In this document: piece after piece, positions 1 to 7,938 of the stretch
How positions within the stretch are numbered: the first letter of the stretch is position 1
How the letters are laid out: every line of letters starts with the position of its first letter
Virus record (IMG/VR): IMGVR_UViG_3300030098_004991
Location: 1 to 26,387 of that record
Source: a virus
Direction: 5' to 3' (one strand)
DNA length: 26,387 nucleotides
Made by a program: the position numbers and the translations under genes
Notes under the pieces: model-generated
Seen by the model: the letters and a program-made list of their open reading frames with translations, nothing else
Databases searched by the model: none
Told to the model about the DNA's origin: nothing

Positions 1-2
1 AT

Positions 3-374
3 GCAGAAGGAATACTTGACAAAGTTATTACAACAGACAAAGAAAGAGATGAAGCAAAGCTTGCTCTTAAGCGATTGTTACTCGAAGCCGAAGCAGAAGC
101 TTTTAAGCAAGAAGTCGAAGACAGGAAGAGCGCTCGTGATATGTATAAAGACGATGCGATTATTCAAAAGATACTTGCGACGTTATTTACAATCGCATAC
201 TTTGGATTAAGCTTTATGATGTTTAGATACTTTGTAATGGGTGATCTAGAATTAGGAGAATTTGAGATAAGCTTTATCTCTACAATATTTGGCGCAATGA
301 GCGCAAAAGTTAATACGGTAGTCGACTTCTTTTTCGGCGGATCGTCAAAAAAGAATCAAGAACAAAATAAATAA
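3..374 (+). CDS. Holin-like membrane protein, 5' end outside window
   Basis: The reading frame is open from base 3 to the stop at 372-374, so the true start lies left of the window. 123 residues are visible. Residues 1-50 are highly charged and helical (TTDKERDEAKLALKRLLLEA, then a DRKSARDMYKDDA segment). Two hydrophobic segments follow, about 55-79 and 87-111, and a polar tail containing FFFGGSSKK. A charged helix leading into membrane segments and ending in an aromatic-Phe-Gly-Ser-Ser motif is what I know from three-TM phage/GTA holins, which permeabilise the inner membrane at lysis; the first TM would be upstream. Function is inferred from this resemblance. An internal TTG at 75 could be mistaken for the start, but the upstream in-frame sequence fits the family. 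Arginine codons here are mixed (AGA, CGA, AGG, CGT), unlike the AGA-only neighbours. Confidence 0.72.
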   Translation, partial: AEGILDKVITTDKERDEAKLALKRLLLEAEAEAFKQEVEDRKSARDMYKDDAIIQKILATLFTIAYFGLSFMMFRYFVMGDLELGEFEISFISTIFGAMSAKVNTVVDFFFGGSSKKNQEQNK

Positions 375-382
375 TAAATAAA

Positions 383-1033
383 ATGGGAATAAATTCAACA
401 GAAGTCGCATATGGCTTCGGACAATTAGGAAGTGCTTACTCTGATATAGCTCAAGTAATAGTTCCACCAAAAGATCACGTTATTGTTGCTATTCATTTTT
501 TAGCTGATAATGTACCAACTGTTTTAACTCCAGAAAAATTAGATGGTTCTGGACCTGGATATATTCAAATAGGTTCTACTGCTAGTGATGAACACACCGC
601 GGCTGATAATTATTTTAATTTCAATGGAGTGTTTAGTAGCGATGTTTCAAATAGTAGTTCTCAAAACACAGCAACATTAAGTACTTCAGGTGCTGGAAAA
701 GTTAAAGTTGGACAATACGTGTTATTAGTAAACAATGATGCTCAGGCTGATGGTAATCCAGCTATGGTTATTGACTCTGAGACACCTACTCCAATATACA
801 CTGGACCAGGTGCTCGAGGAGTTAAAGTAATTGCTTTTGATGGCACGACAGGGGTAACACTATCTGGTAATATATCACCGGGTAATCAAACATTAGTGTT
901 TTTAGATGAGTTTCATGGTGCAGGTGGTATAACAGCTGCTTCGCAAACATTTCCAATAGGAACTACAATATACGGTAGATGGACAGAGTTTAAACCATCT
1001 GCAGCTGGTGTAATTTGTTATTTTGGAAAATAA
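383..1033 (+). CDS. Phage structural protein (decoration or fibre type), 216 aa
   Basis: A 216-residue protein, rich in Gly, Ser, Thr and Val and predicted mostly beta. It starts MGINSTEVAYGFGQLGSAYS and ends with IYGRWTEFKPSAAGVICYFG. I recall proteins with this N-terminus and the 'IYGRWT.F.PSA' ending from uncultured marine phages, where they sit among virion genes. Their exact role (head decoration, fibre or baseplate accessory) is not known to me. There is no signal peptide or membrane segment. The ATG follows an A/T leader with no Shine-Dalgarno. The TAA stop shares its last A with the ATG of the lectin-fold gene (TAATG), so the two are probably translationally coupled. Virion location is inferred from composition and neighbours. 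Confidence 0.6.
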   Translation: MGINSTEVAYGFGQLGSAYSDIAQVIVPPKDHVIVAIHFLADNVPTVLTPEKLDGSGPGYIQIGSTASDEHTAADNYFNFNGVFSSDVSNSSSQNTATLSTSGAGKVKVGQYVLLVNNDAQADGNPAMVIDSETPTPIYTGPGARGVKVIAFDGTTGVTLSGNISPGNQTLVFLDEFHGAGGITAASQTFPIGTTIYGRWTEFKPSAAGVICYFGK

Positions 1034-1941
1034 TGTTAGGAGGGAGATTAAATAGAAATATGAGGATGTATAATGCACCGGTCTCATATCCATATGGGAC
1101 TTGGAATCTTTCTCCAATAAATATACCTGATCTAATAGCTTGGTATGATTTTACAGATAGATCAACTCAATGGCAAGAAATAGATAGTTTTACTACTCAA
1201 GTTTCTACCAGTGGTAATCCTATAGGCAGAATTAAAAATAAGGCAACAGGTTCACATAGATTAGGAAATTTTTTAGCGGCTAGTAGTGATGGCGATAGAC
1301 CCACGTGGCAAAATGGTTACGCTAGATTTGATGGAAGTAATGATCACTTATTTGGAAAAGGTCAAGGCAATACTGGTGGGGTAGATGGAAATAATAGTGG
1401 TTTCTTTAGTGACGCGGAGATAGATCCCCATAATATAAGCATTTTTGCGATTGTGCACTCAGATGCAACAACTGTATTATCAGATGAAATAATTTGCGCT
1501 ATTAATGGTTTTTCTAAAAACGACAACGATGAACATATTGGTATAGCTTTAAAGCATGAATCTACTACTTCTGATCCATGTCTTGTTATTGATTACGAAA
1601 GTGAAACAAACGAAGAAATAAACTGGAATACAAATATGTCCACCGATGTTCAATATGTGGGTGTAACAGCTACCAGTGGAACTAATCAAGTAGCGCTATT
1701 TCTTAATGATGGTTCTGACGGACAAGGTACGATTACCAATTCTGGTGGTCGCGTTTTAGAATTTATACATGCTAACAACGGGTTTTGTATTGGGGAGGCA
1801 ACAACTGGTAGCACAGGAACAGTAGGATTAATGAATTACGATGGAGATATTGGTGAAATACTTGTTTATAATAGAACTCTTAATAAAACAGAAAGAATAG
1901 AAGTAGAACGGTATCTTAACGATAAGTATTCTATATGGTAA
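1033..1941 (+). CDS. LamG/concanavalin-like lectin-fold structural protein, 302 aa
   Basis: A beta-rich 302-residue protein. After a short N-terminal linker, residues 34-42 read LIAWYDFTD and the C-terminus (271-302) includes GDIGEILVYNRTLNKTER followed by a VERYLNDKYSIW end. This pair of landmarks, an aromatic 'W.D' opening and a 'G.IGEI.VYNR.L...ER..VE.YL..KY' ending, is characteristic of LamG/concanavalin-A-like jelly-roll domains in phage tail fibres and bacterial surface proteins that bind or process glycans. No catalytic glycosidase signature is visible, so receptor or polysaccharide binding is the likelier role (inferred). I chose the ATG at 1033, which overlaps the preceding stop as TAATG, over an in-frame TTG at 1015 that would add six residues. 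The gene ends 32 bases before the next start. Confidence 0.68.
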   Translation: MLGGRLNRNMRMYNAPVSYPYGTWNLSPINIPDLIAWYDFTDRSTQWQEIDSFTTQVSTSGNPIGRIKNKATGSHRLGNFLAASSDGDRPTWQNGYARFDGSNDHLFGKGQGNTGGVDGNNSGFFSDAEIDPHNISIFAIVHSDATTVLSDEIICAINGFSKNDNDEHIGIALKHESTTSDPCLVIDYESETNEEINWNTNMSTDVQYVGVTATSGTNQVALFLNDGSDGQGTITNSGGRVLEFIHANNGFCIGEATTGSTGTVGLMNYDGDIGEILVYNRTLNKTERIEVERYLNDKYSIW

Positions 1942-1973
1942 AATAAATTAATAATTAAATAAAATCAAATAAA

Positions 1974-2273
1974 ATGGCAAAAGAAAAAACAAAGCAAAAA
2001 GTAGAAAAAATAAGTGAAGAAGATTTAAAAGATCTACAAACTCTTATAAATACAATAAATGGAATCCAATTTAATATTGGAAAAATGGAAGTTCAAAAGG
2101 TATCTGCATTTGACGAAATAAGAAAAACTAAAGCTAGAATCGGTGAAATGCAAGAATTACTTCTTCAAAAATATGGGTCTTATGACGTTAATGTAAATGA
2201 TGGGCGAATTAATTGGCCTAAACCTAAAGTAGAAACTAATGGTGTTGAGGGTTCTAAAAAAGATGAAAAGTAA
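1974..2273 (+). CDS. Small coiled-coil phage protein, 99 aa
   Basis: A 99-residue, highly charged protein with a Lys-rich start (MAKEKTKQKVEKISEEDLKD) and a heptad-like helix through about residue 66 (LQTLINTINGIQFNIGKMEV and onward). It then has LQKYGSYDVNVNDGRINW and a Lys/Glu tail. Similar short proteins with a helix followed by 'YG...VN..DG.I' recur in marine phage structural modules. Their function is not known to me; a small assembly chaperone or virion component is a guess. The start has an A-rich leader (ATCAAATAAA) and no Shine-Dalgarno. The 3' end overlaps the next gene's start by 11 bases. Confidence 0.6.
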   Translation: MAKEKTKQKVEKISEEDLKDLQTLINTINGIQFNIGKMEVQKVSAFDEIRKTKARIGEMQELLLQKYGSYDVNVNDGRINWPKPKVETNGVEGSKKDEK

Positions 2274-2487
2274 TATTATTAGAAAAATCACTATAGGTAA
2301 AGACTATAAAAATGACTCCATGCATTATGCTGTAAATCAAGAAGTATATGGAGGTCATAAGATTTGTGATATAATAGAAGAAGAAGATAAGTATTCTATT
2401 TATATTAGAAAAAATAAAGTAGTTATACCTTGGAAAGATTTTAACAAAAATATGGCTATATCAGTTGAGTATAACTTAGAGTATTAA
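2263..2487 (+). CDS. Small conserved phage protein, 74 aa, unknown function
   Basis: A 74-residue protein beginning MKSNIIRKITIGKDYKND, with a central SMHYAVNQEVYGGHKICDII and several short beta-type stretches. There is no membrane segment. Proteins with an 'IVRK...G.DYK..MHY.V.Q' start are familiar to me from uncultured marine phages, always small and near the packaging genes, without a known function. I chose the ATG at 2263, which overlaps the preceding gene's end. The in-frame ATG at 2239 would add eight residues and lengthen the overlap to 35 bases, so it is less likely. The stop TAA (2485-2487) shares its last A with the ATG of the co-chaperonin-like gene, suggesting coupled translation. 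Confidence 0.6.
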   Translation: MKSNIIRKITIGKDYKNDSMHYAVNQEVYGGHKICDIIEEEDKYSIYIRKNKVVIPWKDFNKNMAISVEYNLEY

Positions 2488-3074
2488 TGAGAGCTTATAA
2501 AGATTTCATAGTATCACCTGTTGGTGAGCGTTATAATAATTCTAAAAAAGTTGGTGATAAAAATTTAATATTAAACACTGATATTTATAATCATCAATTT
2601 GTAAACAGATTAGCAAAAGTAATCGCTACTCCATTATTATTTCAATCACCCATTAACGTGGGTGATGAAGTAATAGTTCATCATAATGTTTTTAGAAGAT
2701 GGAACGATGTTAAAGGTAGAGAAAGAAATAGTAGATCTTACTTTAAAGAAGATAAATATTTAATATCAGAAGATCAAATATATTTATATAAAAAAGATAA
2801 TTGGAAAGCTATGCCTAATTATAGTTTTATCAAACCAATACAATCTGATAATAAGTTTAGCTTTAATAAAGAAAAAGATTTAGTTGGTGTAATTAAATAT
2901 TCAGATGGTGTATTTGATGTTAATGATTTAGTTGGATATAGACCAAATATTGAATGCGAGGATTTTATTAATGGAGAAAGATTATATAGAGTTATGAATA
3001 AATTTATTACTATTAAATATGAATATCAAGGAAACGAAGAAGAATATAATCCAAGCTGGTCACAAAGCGGTTGA
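2487..3074 (+). CDS. Tandem GroES-like co-chaperonin candidate, 195 aa
   Basis: Residues 6-101 follow the GroES plan in order: a first strand (DFIVSP), a flexible stretch holding a hydrophobic tripeptide-like patch (LIL, 27-29) where GroES has its GroEL-binding mobile loop, a VNRLAKVIAT strand where GroES has 'RGEVLAVG', INVGDEVIVHHNVF (56-69) matching 'VKVGDIVIF', and DKYLISEDQIYLY matching 'EEVLIMSESDILAI'. Residues about 113-180 look like a second, more diverged copy (IKPI, LVGVIKYSDG, DVNDLVGYRPN, RLYRVMNKFITIKYEY). GroES and phage analogues such as T4 gp31 cap GroEL so that capsid proteins fold. A cytoplasmic role in folding head or tail proteins is inferred from the fold pattern and position before the terminase. 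The match is by eye and sequence identity is low. The end overlaps the next gene by 56 bases. Confidence 0.55.
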   Translation: MRAYKDFIVSPVGERYNNSKKVGDKNLILNTDIYNHQFVNRLAKVIATPLLFQSPINVGDEVIVHHNVFRRWNDVKGRERNSRSYFKEDKYLISEDQIYLYKKDNWKAMPNYSFIKPIQSDNKFSFNKEKDLVGVIKYSDGVFDVNDLVGYRPNIECEDFINGERLYRVMNKFITIKYEYQGNEEEYNPSWSQSG

Positions 3075-3294
3075 AGAATTAATTAAAGTTGCTAGAGAAG
3101 AAATAGTTGATTCAGATGAAGATATATCAGCTGACAGATTAAAGAATGCTGCGGCTACGAAAAAACTAGCTATATTTGATGCGTTTGAAATATTAAACAG
3201 AATTCACGAGGAGGAAGCAATGTTAGAAGGGAAACCTATAGAAGAAGAAAAGAAAAACACTTTCAAGGGATTTGCAGAAGGAAGATCTAAGTAA
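3019..3294 (+). CDS. Possible small terminase subunit, 91 aa
   Basis: A 91-residue helical, acidic protein: a Lys-rich start (MNIKETKKNIIQAGHKAVEE), then SDEDISADRLKNAAATKKLA and IFDAFEILNRIHEEE. The AADKLKNAAA-like helix and position directly before the large terminase are what I recall for small proteins of marine phages thought to be terminase small subunits, which recognise the genome and load the motor. There is no clear helix-turn-helix, so the role is inferred mainly from position. The start at 3019 is the only plausible one: no ATG, GTG or TTG follows in frame until residue 68. This forces a 56-base overlap with the preceding gene, unusually long here. The stop TAA shares its A with the terminase ATG. 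Confidence 0.5.
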   Translation: MNIKETKKNIIQAGHKAVEELIKVAREEIVDSDEDISADRLKNAAATKKLAIFDAFEILNRIHEEEAMLEGKPIEEEKKNTFKGFAEGRSK

Positions 3295-5528
3295 TGTACA
3301 AACAGACATTATATAAGGTTATAAAACCTATAAAATTAAATACCATTAAAAGATTAAATAAATCTAAAAAATGGGAATATGGTTACAATAAAGAAAATGA
3401 TGTTGTAGTTATATCTAAAACCGGTATGATCGGTGAAATTCTTGAAATACAAGGTTTAAAAATAGCTTTACCAAAAGAACCTAAAGAAATTTATTCTTAT
3501 AGTAAAAATAAATCAGAGCAAAAATGGAAACAATTTCCAGCTAACCCTGATTTTAAAAGAATTAAAACAGTATTTGACTGGCAAGATTATCCAGATGATT
3601 TTAAAGAAAAACATTATGGATATATAGACGAGGAGTTTAGAAGAAGAGAAGAAGGATTTTGGTTTATGAATAATGGTAAATCAACTTATTTAACAGGTAC
3701 ACACTATATGTACTTGCAGTGGAGTAAGATTGATGTTGGTGCTCCAGATTTTAGAGAAGCAAATAGATTATTTTTTATATTCTGGGAAGCGTGTAAGGCA
3801 GATAGAAGAAGTTACGGAATGTGTTATTTAAAAAATAGACGTTCTGGTTTTTCTTTTATGAGTTCAGCTGAAACAGTTAATCAGGCCACACTGGCTAGTG
3901 ATAGTAGATTTGGTATACTATCCAAAACAGGTGCCGACGCTAAAAAGATGTTTACAGACAAAGTGGTACCAATTAGTATTAATTATCCATTCTTCTTTAA
4001 ACCAATACAAGACGGTATGGATCGTCCAAAATCTGAACTAGCATATAGAGTTCCTGCTAAAAAGTTTACTAGAAAGAAAATGAGGGAGCGAGAGGAACAA
4101 GATGATATGGAGGGATTAGATACAACTATTGACTGGAAGAACACAGGTGATAATAGTTACGATGGTGAAAAACTTTCTTTATTAGTACATGATGAAAGTG
4201 GTAAATGGGAGAGACCTGATAATATAAAGAACAACTGGAGAGTTACAAAAACTTGTTTGCGATTAGGTAGTAGAATAATAGGTAAGTGTATGATGGGGTC
4301 AACAAGCAACGCTTTAGACAAAGGAGGTGATAATTTTAAAAACTTATATTATAATTCAGATGTTACAAAAAGAAATAGAAATGGACAAACTAAGTCAGGA
4401 TTATATTCTTTGTTTATTCCTATGGAATGGAATTACGAAGGATTCATTGACGAATACGGACAACCTGTTTTCAATACTCCAAAAGAACAAGCACTTGACC
4501 CACATGGAATAGAAATAGATTATGGTGTTATAGATCATTGGGACAATGAAGCTGATGGTTTAAAAGACGACCAAGACGCTTTGAATGAGTTTTATCGTCA
4601 GTTTCCAAGAACAGAAGAACACGCTTTTAGAGATGAGACAGGTAATAGTTTATTTAATCTAGTTAAGATATATGAGCAAATAGATTATAATGAAGGAAAT
4701 AAAAACTCATCTGTAATAACACCTGGTAATTTTCAGTGGGCAAACGGAGTTAAAGATACTCAGGTTATTTTTAACCCAGATCCAAATGGTAGATTTAGGA
4801 TTAGTTGGACTCCAGATATAAAATTGCAAAATAGTGTTATTATTAAAAATGGCACAAAATACCCAGGTAATGAACACATGGGAGCGTTTGGTTGTGACTC
4901 ATATGATATATCAGGAACAGTAGACGGTACCGGATCGAAAGGAGCTTTACATGGATTAACAAAGTTTTCAATGGAAAACGCTCCAGCTAATACTTTCTTT
5001 TTAGAATATATAGCAAGACCACAAACAGCTGATATATTTTTTGAAGACGTTTTAATGGCACTAGTATTTTATGGTATGCCGATATTAGCAGAGAATAACA
5101 AACCTAGACTTTTATATTATTTAAGAAGAAGAGGGTATAGAGGTTTTAGTATGAATAGACCAGATAAGATTTGGAATAAACTATCAGTTGCAGAAAAAGA
5201 AGTTGGTGGAATACCTAACTCAAGTGAAGATATAAAACAAGCTCACGCGGCTGCAATCGAAATGTATATTAATGACCACGTTGGATTATTAGAAGACGGT
5301 ACTTATGGAGCTATGTATTTTAATAACACATTAAATGATTGGTCTAAATTTGACATAACAAAAAGAACACGCCATGATGCTTCTATAAGTTCTGGATTAG
5401 CAATAATGGCTTGTAATAGACACTTATATAAACCCAATCCAGATAGAGATAAAACACCATTAAACTTAAGTATATCGAGATATAATAATAAAGGATTTCA
5501 ATCAACAATAATAAAACAAAAAGTATGA
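3294..5528 (+). CDS. terL: Terminase large subunit, 744 aa
   Basis: This is the DNA-packaging motor ATPase and nuclease that docks on the portal. The ATPase half shows a deviant Walker A, LKNRRSGFSF at 179-188, a Walker B LSLLVHDE at 294-301 with the acidic pair D300/E301, and a coupling motif GSTSNALDKGGD at 335-346. The RNase H-like nuclease half shows GCDSYD at 533-538 (first acidic residue D535), a central acidic patch EDVLMALVFYG near 584-594, and RTRHDASISSGLA with D695. The region GFWFMNNGKSTYLTGTHYMY (121-140), then FREANRLFFIFWEACKAD, is typical of crAss-like and related marine phages. Length is also normal for that group. The start ATG overlaps the preceding stop (TAATG) and the TGA stop overlaps the portal ATG (ATGA). 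Confidence 0.93.
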   Translation: MYKQTLYKVIKPIKLNTIKRLNKSKKWEYGYNKENDVVVISKTGMIGEILEIQGLKIALPKEPKEIYSYSKNKSEQKWKQFPANPDFKRIKTVFDWQDYPDDFKEKHYGYIDEEFRRREEGFWFMNNGKSTYLTGTHYMYLQWSKIDVGAPDFREANRLFFIFWEACKADRRSYGMCYLKNRRSGFSFMSSAETVNQATLASDSRFGILSKTGADAKKMFTDKVVPISINYPFFFKPIQDGMDRPKSELAYRVPAKKFTRKKMREREEQDDMEGLDTTIDWKNTGDNSYDGEKLSLLVHDESGKWERPDNIKNNWRVTKTCLRLGSRIIGKCMMGSTSNALDKGGDNFKNLYYNSDVTKRNRNGQTKSGLYSLFIPMEWNYEGFIDEYGQPVFNTPKEQALDPHGIEIDYGVIDHWDNEADGLKDDQDALNEFYRQFPRTEEHAFRDETGNSLFNLVKIYEQIDYNEGNKNSSVITPGNFQWANGVKDTQVIFNPDPNGRFRISWTPDIKLQNSVIIKNGTKYPGNEHMGAFGCDSYDISGTVDGTGSKGALHGLTKFSMENAPANTFFLEYIARPQTADIFFEDVLMALVFYGMPILAENNKPRLLYYLRRRGYRGFSMNRPDKIWNKLSVAEKEVGGIPNSSEDIKQAHAAAIEMYINDHVGLLEDGTYGAMYFNNTLNDWSKFDITKRTRHDASISSGLAIMACNRHLYKPNPDRDKTPLNLSISRYNNKGFQSTIIKQKV

Positions 5529-7906
5529 CAGAGTCTGTTGTAAATTTTCCATCTCAATCCGTTAGTGATTTAGAGAAGTTAAGTAAAAAATACGGGGAGC
5601 AAGTTGCTAAAGCTATAAAATATGAATGGTTTACGGGAAGTAATTCCAGATTTGATGGACGATTAAACTCGTTTCATAAACTAAGATTATATGCTAGAGG
5701 CGAACAACCTATACAAAAATATAAGAATGAGTTATCTATAAATGGTGATTTATCATATCTTAATTTAGATTGGAAACCTGTTCCAATTATATCTAAATTT
5801 GTAGATATAGTTGTTAATGGTATGGCACAAAGAACGTTTGAGGTGAATTGTTTTTCACAAGATTCCTACGGTGTAGCTAAGAGAACAGAGTATATGGAAT
5901 CCATGTTAAGAGATATGCACGCTAAAAAGTTTAACGACTTAGTGCAAACAACTTTTAATATGGATCTGTATGAAAATAAAAAAGAAAAACTTCCACAAAC
6001 TGAAGAAGAACTACAATTACACATGCAACTCAATTACAAACAAGCTGTTGAGTTAGCTGAACAACAAGCTATTAATGTTTTAATGGAAGGTAGTGATTAC
6101 GACCTTATAAGAAGAAGAACACTTTACGATATAGTTACTATAGGTATTGGAGCAACAAAAACAACATTTGATTTCAATGACGGAGCTAAAATTAAATATG
6201 TTGATCCAGCTGATCTAGTTTACTCTTACACGGAATCACCTTATTTTGATGATATATATTATATTGGTGAAATCAAAGAGATACCAATAAACGAGTTAGT
6301 TAAGGAATTTCCAGGTTTATCAGAAAGTGAAATAAAAGACATAACAGATAGAACAGGCGATAGATTAGTTCACAGAAAAAATAAAGATAAAAATAAAGTT
6401 CAAGTATTATACTTTAATTATAAAACTCATGCTAATAATGTCTACAAATTAAAAAAGACAGGTACAGGAGCTGATAAGATTATAGAAAAAGATGATACTT
6501 TTAATCCACCTGAAGATAAAGAAGGTGATTTTAGTAAATTAGAAAGAGTTGTTGAAACTCTATATGAAGGTGTTTATATTATTGGTTGTGACAAATTATT
6601 AAGATGGAGAATGGCTCCAAATATGATGAGATCTGAATCAGATTTTTCAAAAGTTAAAATGAGTTACCAAATTGTAGCTCCTAAAGTATACGAAGGAAGA
6701 ATAGAATCACTAGTAAGTAGAATAACTGGTTTTGCCGACATGATTCAATTAACTCATCTAAAATTACAGCAAGTAATGTCAAGAATGGTACCAGATGGTG
6801 TTTATCTTGATGCTGATGGTTTGGCTGAAATTGATCTTGGTAACGGAACAAATTATAATCCACAAGAAGCCTTAAACATGTTCTTCCAAACTGGTAGTGT
6901 TTTGGGTAGAAGTTTTACATCAGAAGGAGATCCAAATCCAGGTAAAATACCAATTCAACAAATACAAAACGGAGCTGGAGGTAATAAAATGCAAACGTTA
7001 ATTCAGACTTATAATTATTATTTACAAATGATAAGAGATGTGACTGGACTTAATGAGGCTAGAGATGCTAGTGTTCCTGATGAAAGAGCTTTAGTTGGTG
7101 TTCAAAAGTTAGCAGCTGCAAATTCTAATACAGCAACTAGACATATCTTAGATGGTATGCTGTATCTAACAGCTGAAGTCGCAGAGTGTTTATCTTTAAG
7201 AATATCTGATATAGTAGAATATTCTCCAACAAGAAAAGCTTTTATACAGGCTATTGGAGCTCACAACGTTGCTACACTTGAAGAAATGAAAGAACTTCAT
7301 CTTTATGATTTTGGTATATTTATAGAACTACTACCAGATGAAGAAGAAAAAGCAGCATTAGAAAATAACATACAAGTAGCATTGGGTCAAGGATTAATTG
7401 ATTTAGATGATGCGATTGATTTGCGTGAAGTTAGAAATATAAAATTAGCTAATCAACTATTAAAGATTAAAAGAAAAAGAAAATCAGAGAGAGATCAAGC
7501 TATGCAGAAAATGAATATGCAATCTCAAGCAGAAGCTAACGCGGCTCAACAACAAGCAGCAGCACAAGCTGAAATAGAAAAGAATGACGCTAAGGTTAAA
7601 TCTGAAAGTGAAATTGAACAAACCAAAAATCAATTAAAGATTCAATATTTACAACAAGAGGCTCAAGTTAAGAAAGATTTAATGAGGTTAGAATTTCAAT
7701 TAAACTCTCAATTAGAACAGATGAAAAATCAAAATTCTAATTTAATGGAAGGAATGAGAGAAAACAGAAAGGATGCTAGAATTGACAAACAAGCAGAGCA
7801 TCAAGCTAAATTAGTAGAAAAAAGAAATGGGGGTGAATCTTTTAAAAAGTTTGAATCCTCAGGTAATGATATAGTTACGGGAGATGCTGGTTTAGACCGG
7901 TTTTAA
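5525..7906 (+). CDS. Portal protein, 793 aa
   Basis: This forms the dodecameric channel at one capsid vertex through which DNA enters and leaves. The N-terminal part has YARGEQPIQKYKNEL (56-70), LSYLNLDWKPVPIISKFVDI (76-95) and VVNGMAQRTFEV, a combination I recognise from portals of crAss-like and related phages. The middle, about 500-570, carries DVTGLNEARDAS and DERALVGVQKLAAANSNTAT, typical of the stem/crown helix region of large portals. From about residue 655 to 770 the protein is a Gln/Lys/Glu/Ala-rich coiled coil, an extended C-terminal barrel or tether. Length is normal for the group. It overlaps the terminase stop by four bases, consistent with coupled expression of motor and portal. 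Confidence 0.88.
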   Translation: MTESVVNFPSQSVSDLEKLSKKYGEQVAKAIKYEWFTGSNSRFDGRLNSFHKLRLYARGEQPIQKYKNELSINGDLSYLNLDWKPVPIISKFVDIVVNGMAQRTFEVNCFSQDSYGVAKRTEYMESMLRDMHAKKFNDLVQTTFNMDLYENKKEKLPQTEEELQLHMQLNYKQAVELAEQQAINVLMEGSDYDLIRRRTLYDIVTIGIGATKTTFDFNDGAKIKYVDPADLVYSYTESPYFDDIYYIGEIKEIPINELVKEFPGLSESEIKDITDRTGDRLVHRKNKDKNKVQVLYFNYKTHANNVYKLKKTGTGADKIIEKDDTFNPPEDKEGDFSKLERVVETLYEGVYIIGCDKLLRWRMAPNMMRSESDFSKVKMSYQIVAPKVYEGRIESLVSRITGFADMIQLTHLKLQQVMSRMVPDGVYLDADGLAEIDLGNGTNYNPQEALNMFFQTGSVLGRSFTSEGDPNPGKIPIQQIQNGAGGNKMQTLIQTYNYYLQMIRDVTGLNEARDASVPDERALVGVQKLAAANSNTATRHILDGMLYLTAEVAECLSLRISDIVEYSPTRKAFIQAIGAHNVATLEEMKELHLYDFGIFIELLPDEEEKAALENNIQVALGQGLIDLDDAIDLREVRNIKLANQLLKIKRKRKSERDQAMQKMNMQSQAEANAAQQQAAAQAEIEKNDAKVKSESEIEQTKNQLKIQYLQQEAQVKKDLMRLEFQLNSQLEQMKNQNSNLMEGMRENRKDARIDKQAEHQAKLVEKRNGGESFKKFESSGNDIVTGDAGLDRF

Positions 7907-7938
7907 TCCTAATTTTTAATATTTTATAAAATTTTATT

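Noticed and set aside
1-210. 69-residue frame starting ATG at base 1
   Set aside because: It overlaps the holin-like frame (base 3 onward), which has clear family features and membrane segments; the base-1 frame has low-complexity Lys/Leu content and no recognisable pattern.
2239-2262. Upstream ATG start for the 74-aa protein
   Set aside because: It adds eight residues (MVLRVLKK) lying wholly within the preceding gene and gives a 35-base overlap; the ATG at 2263 gives a compact overlap and a family-like start.
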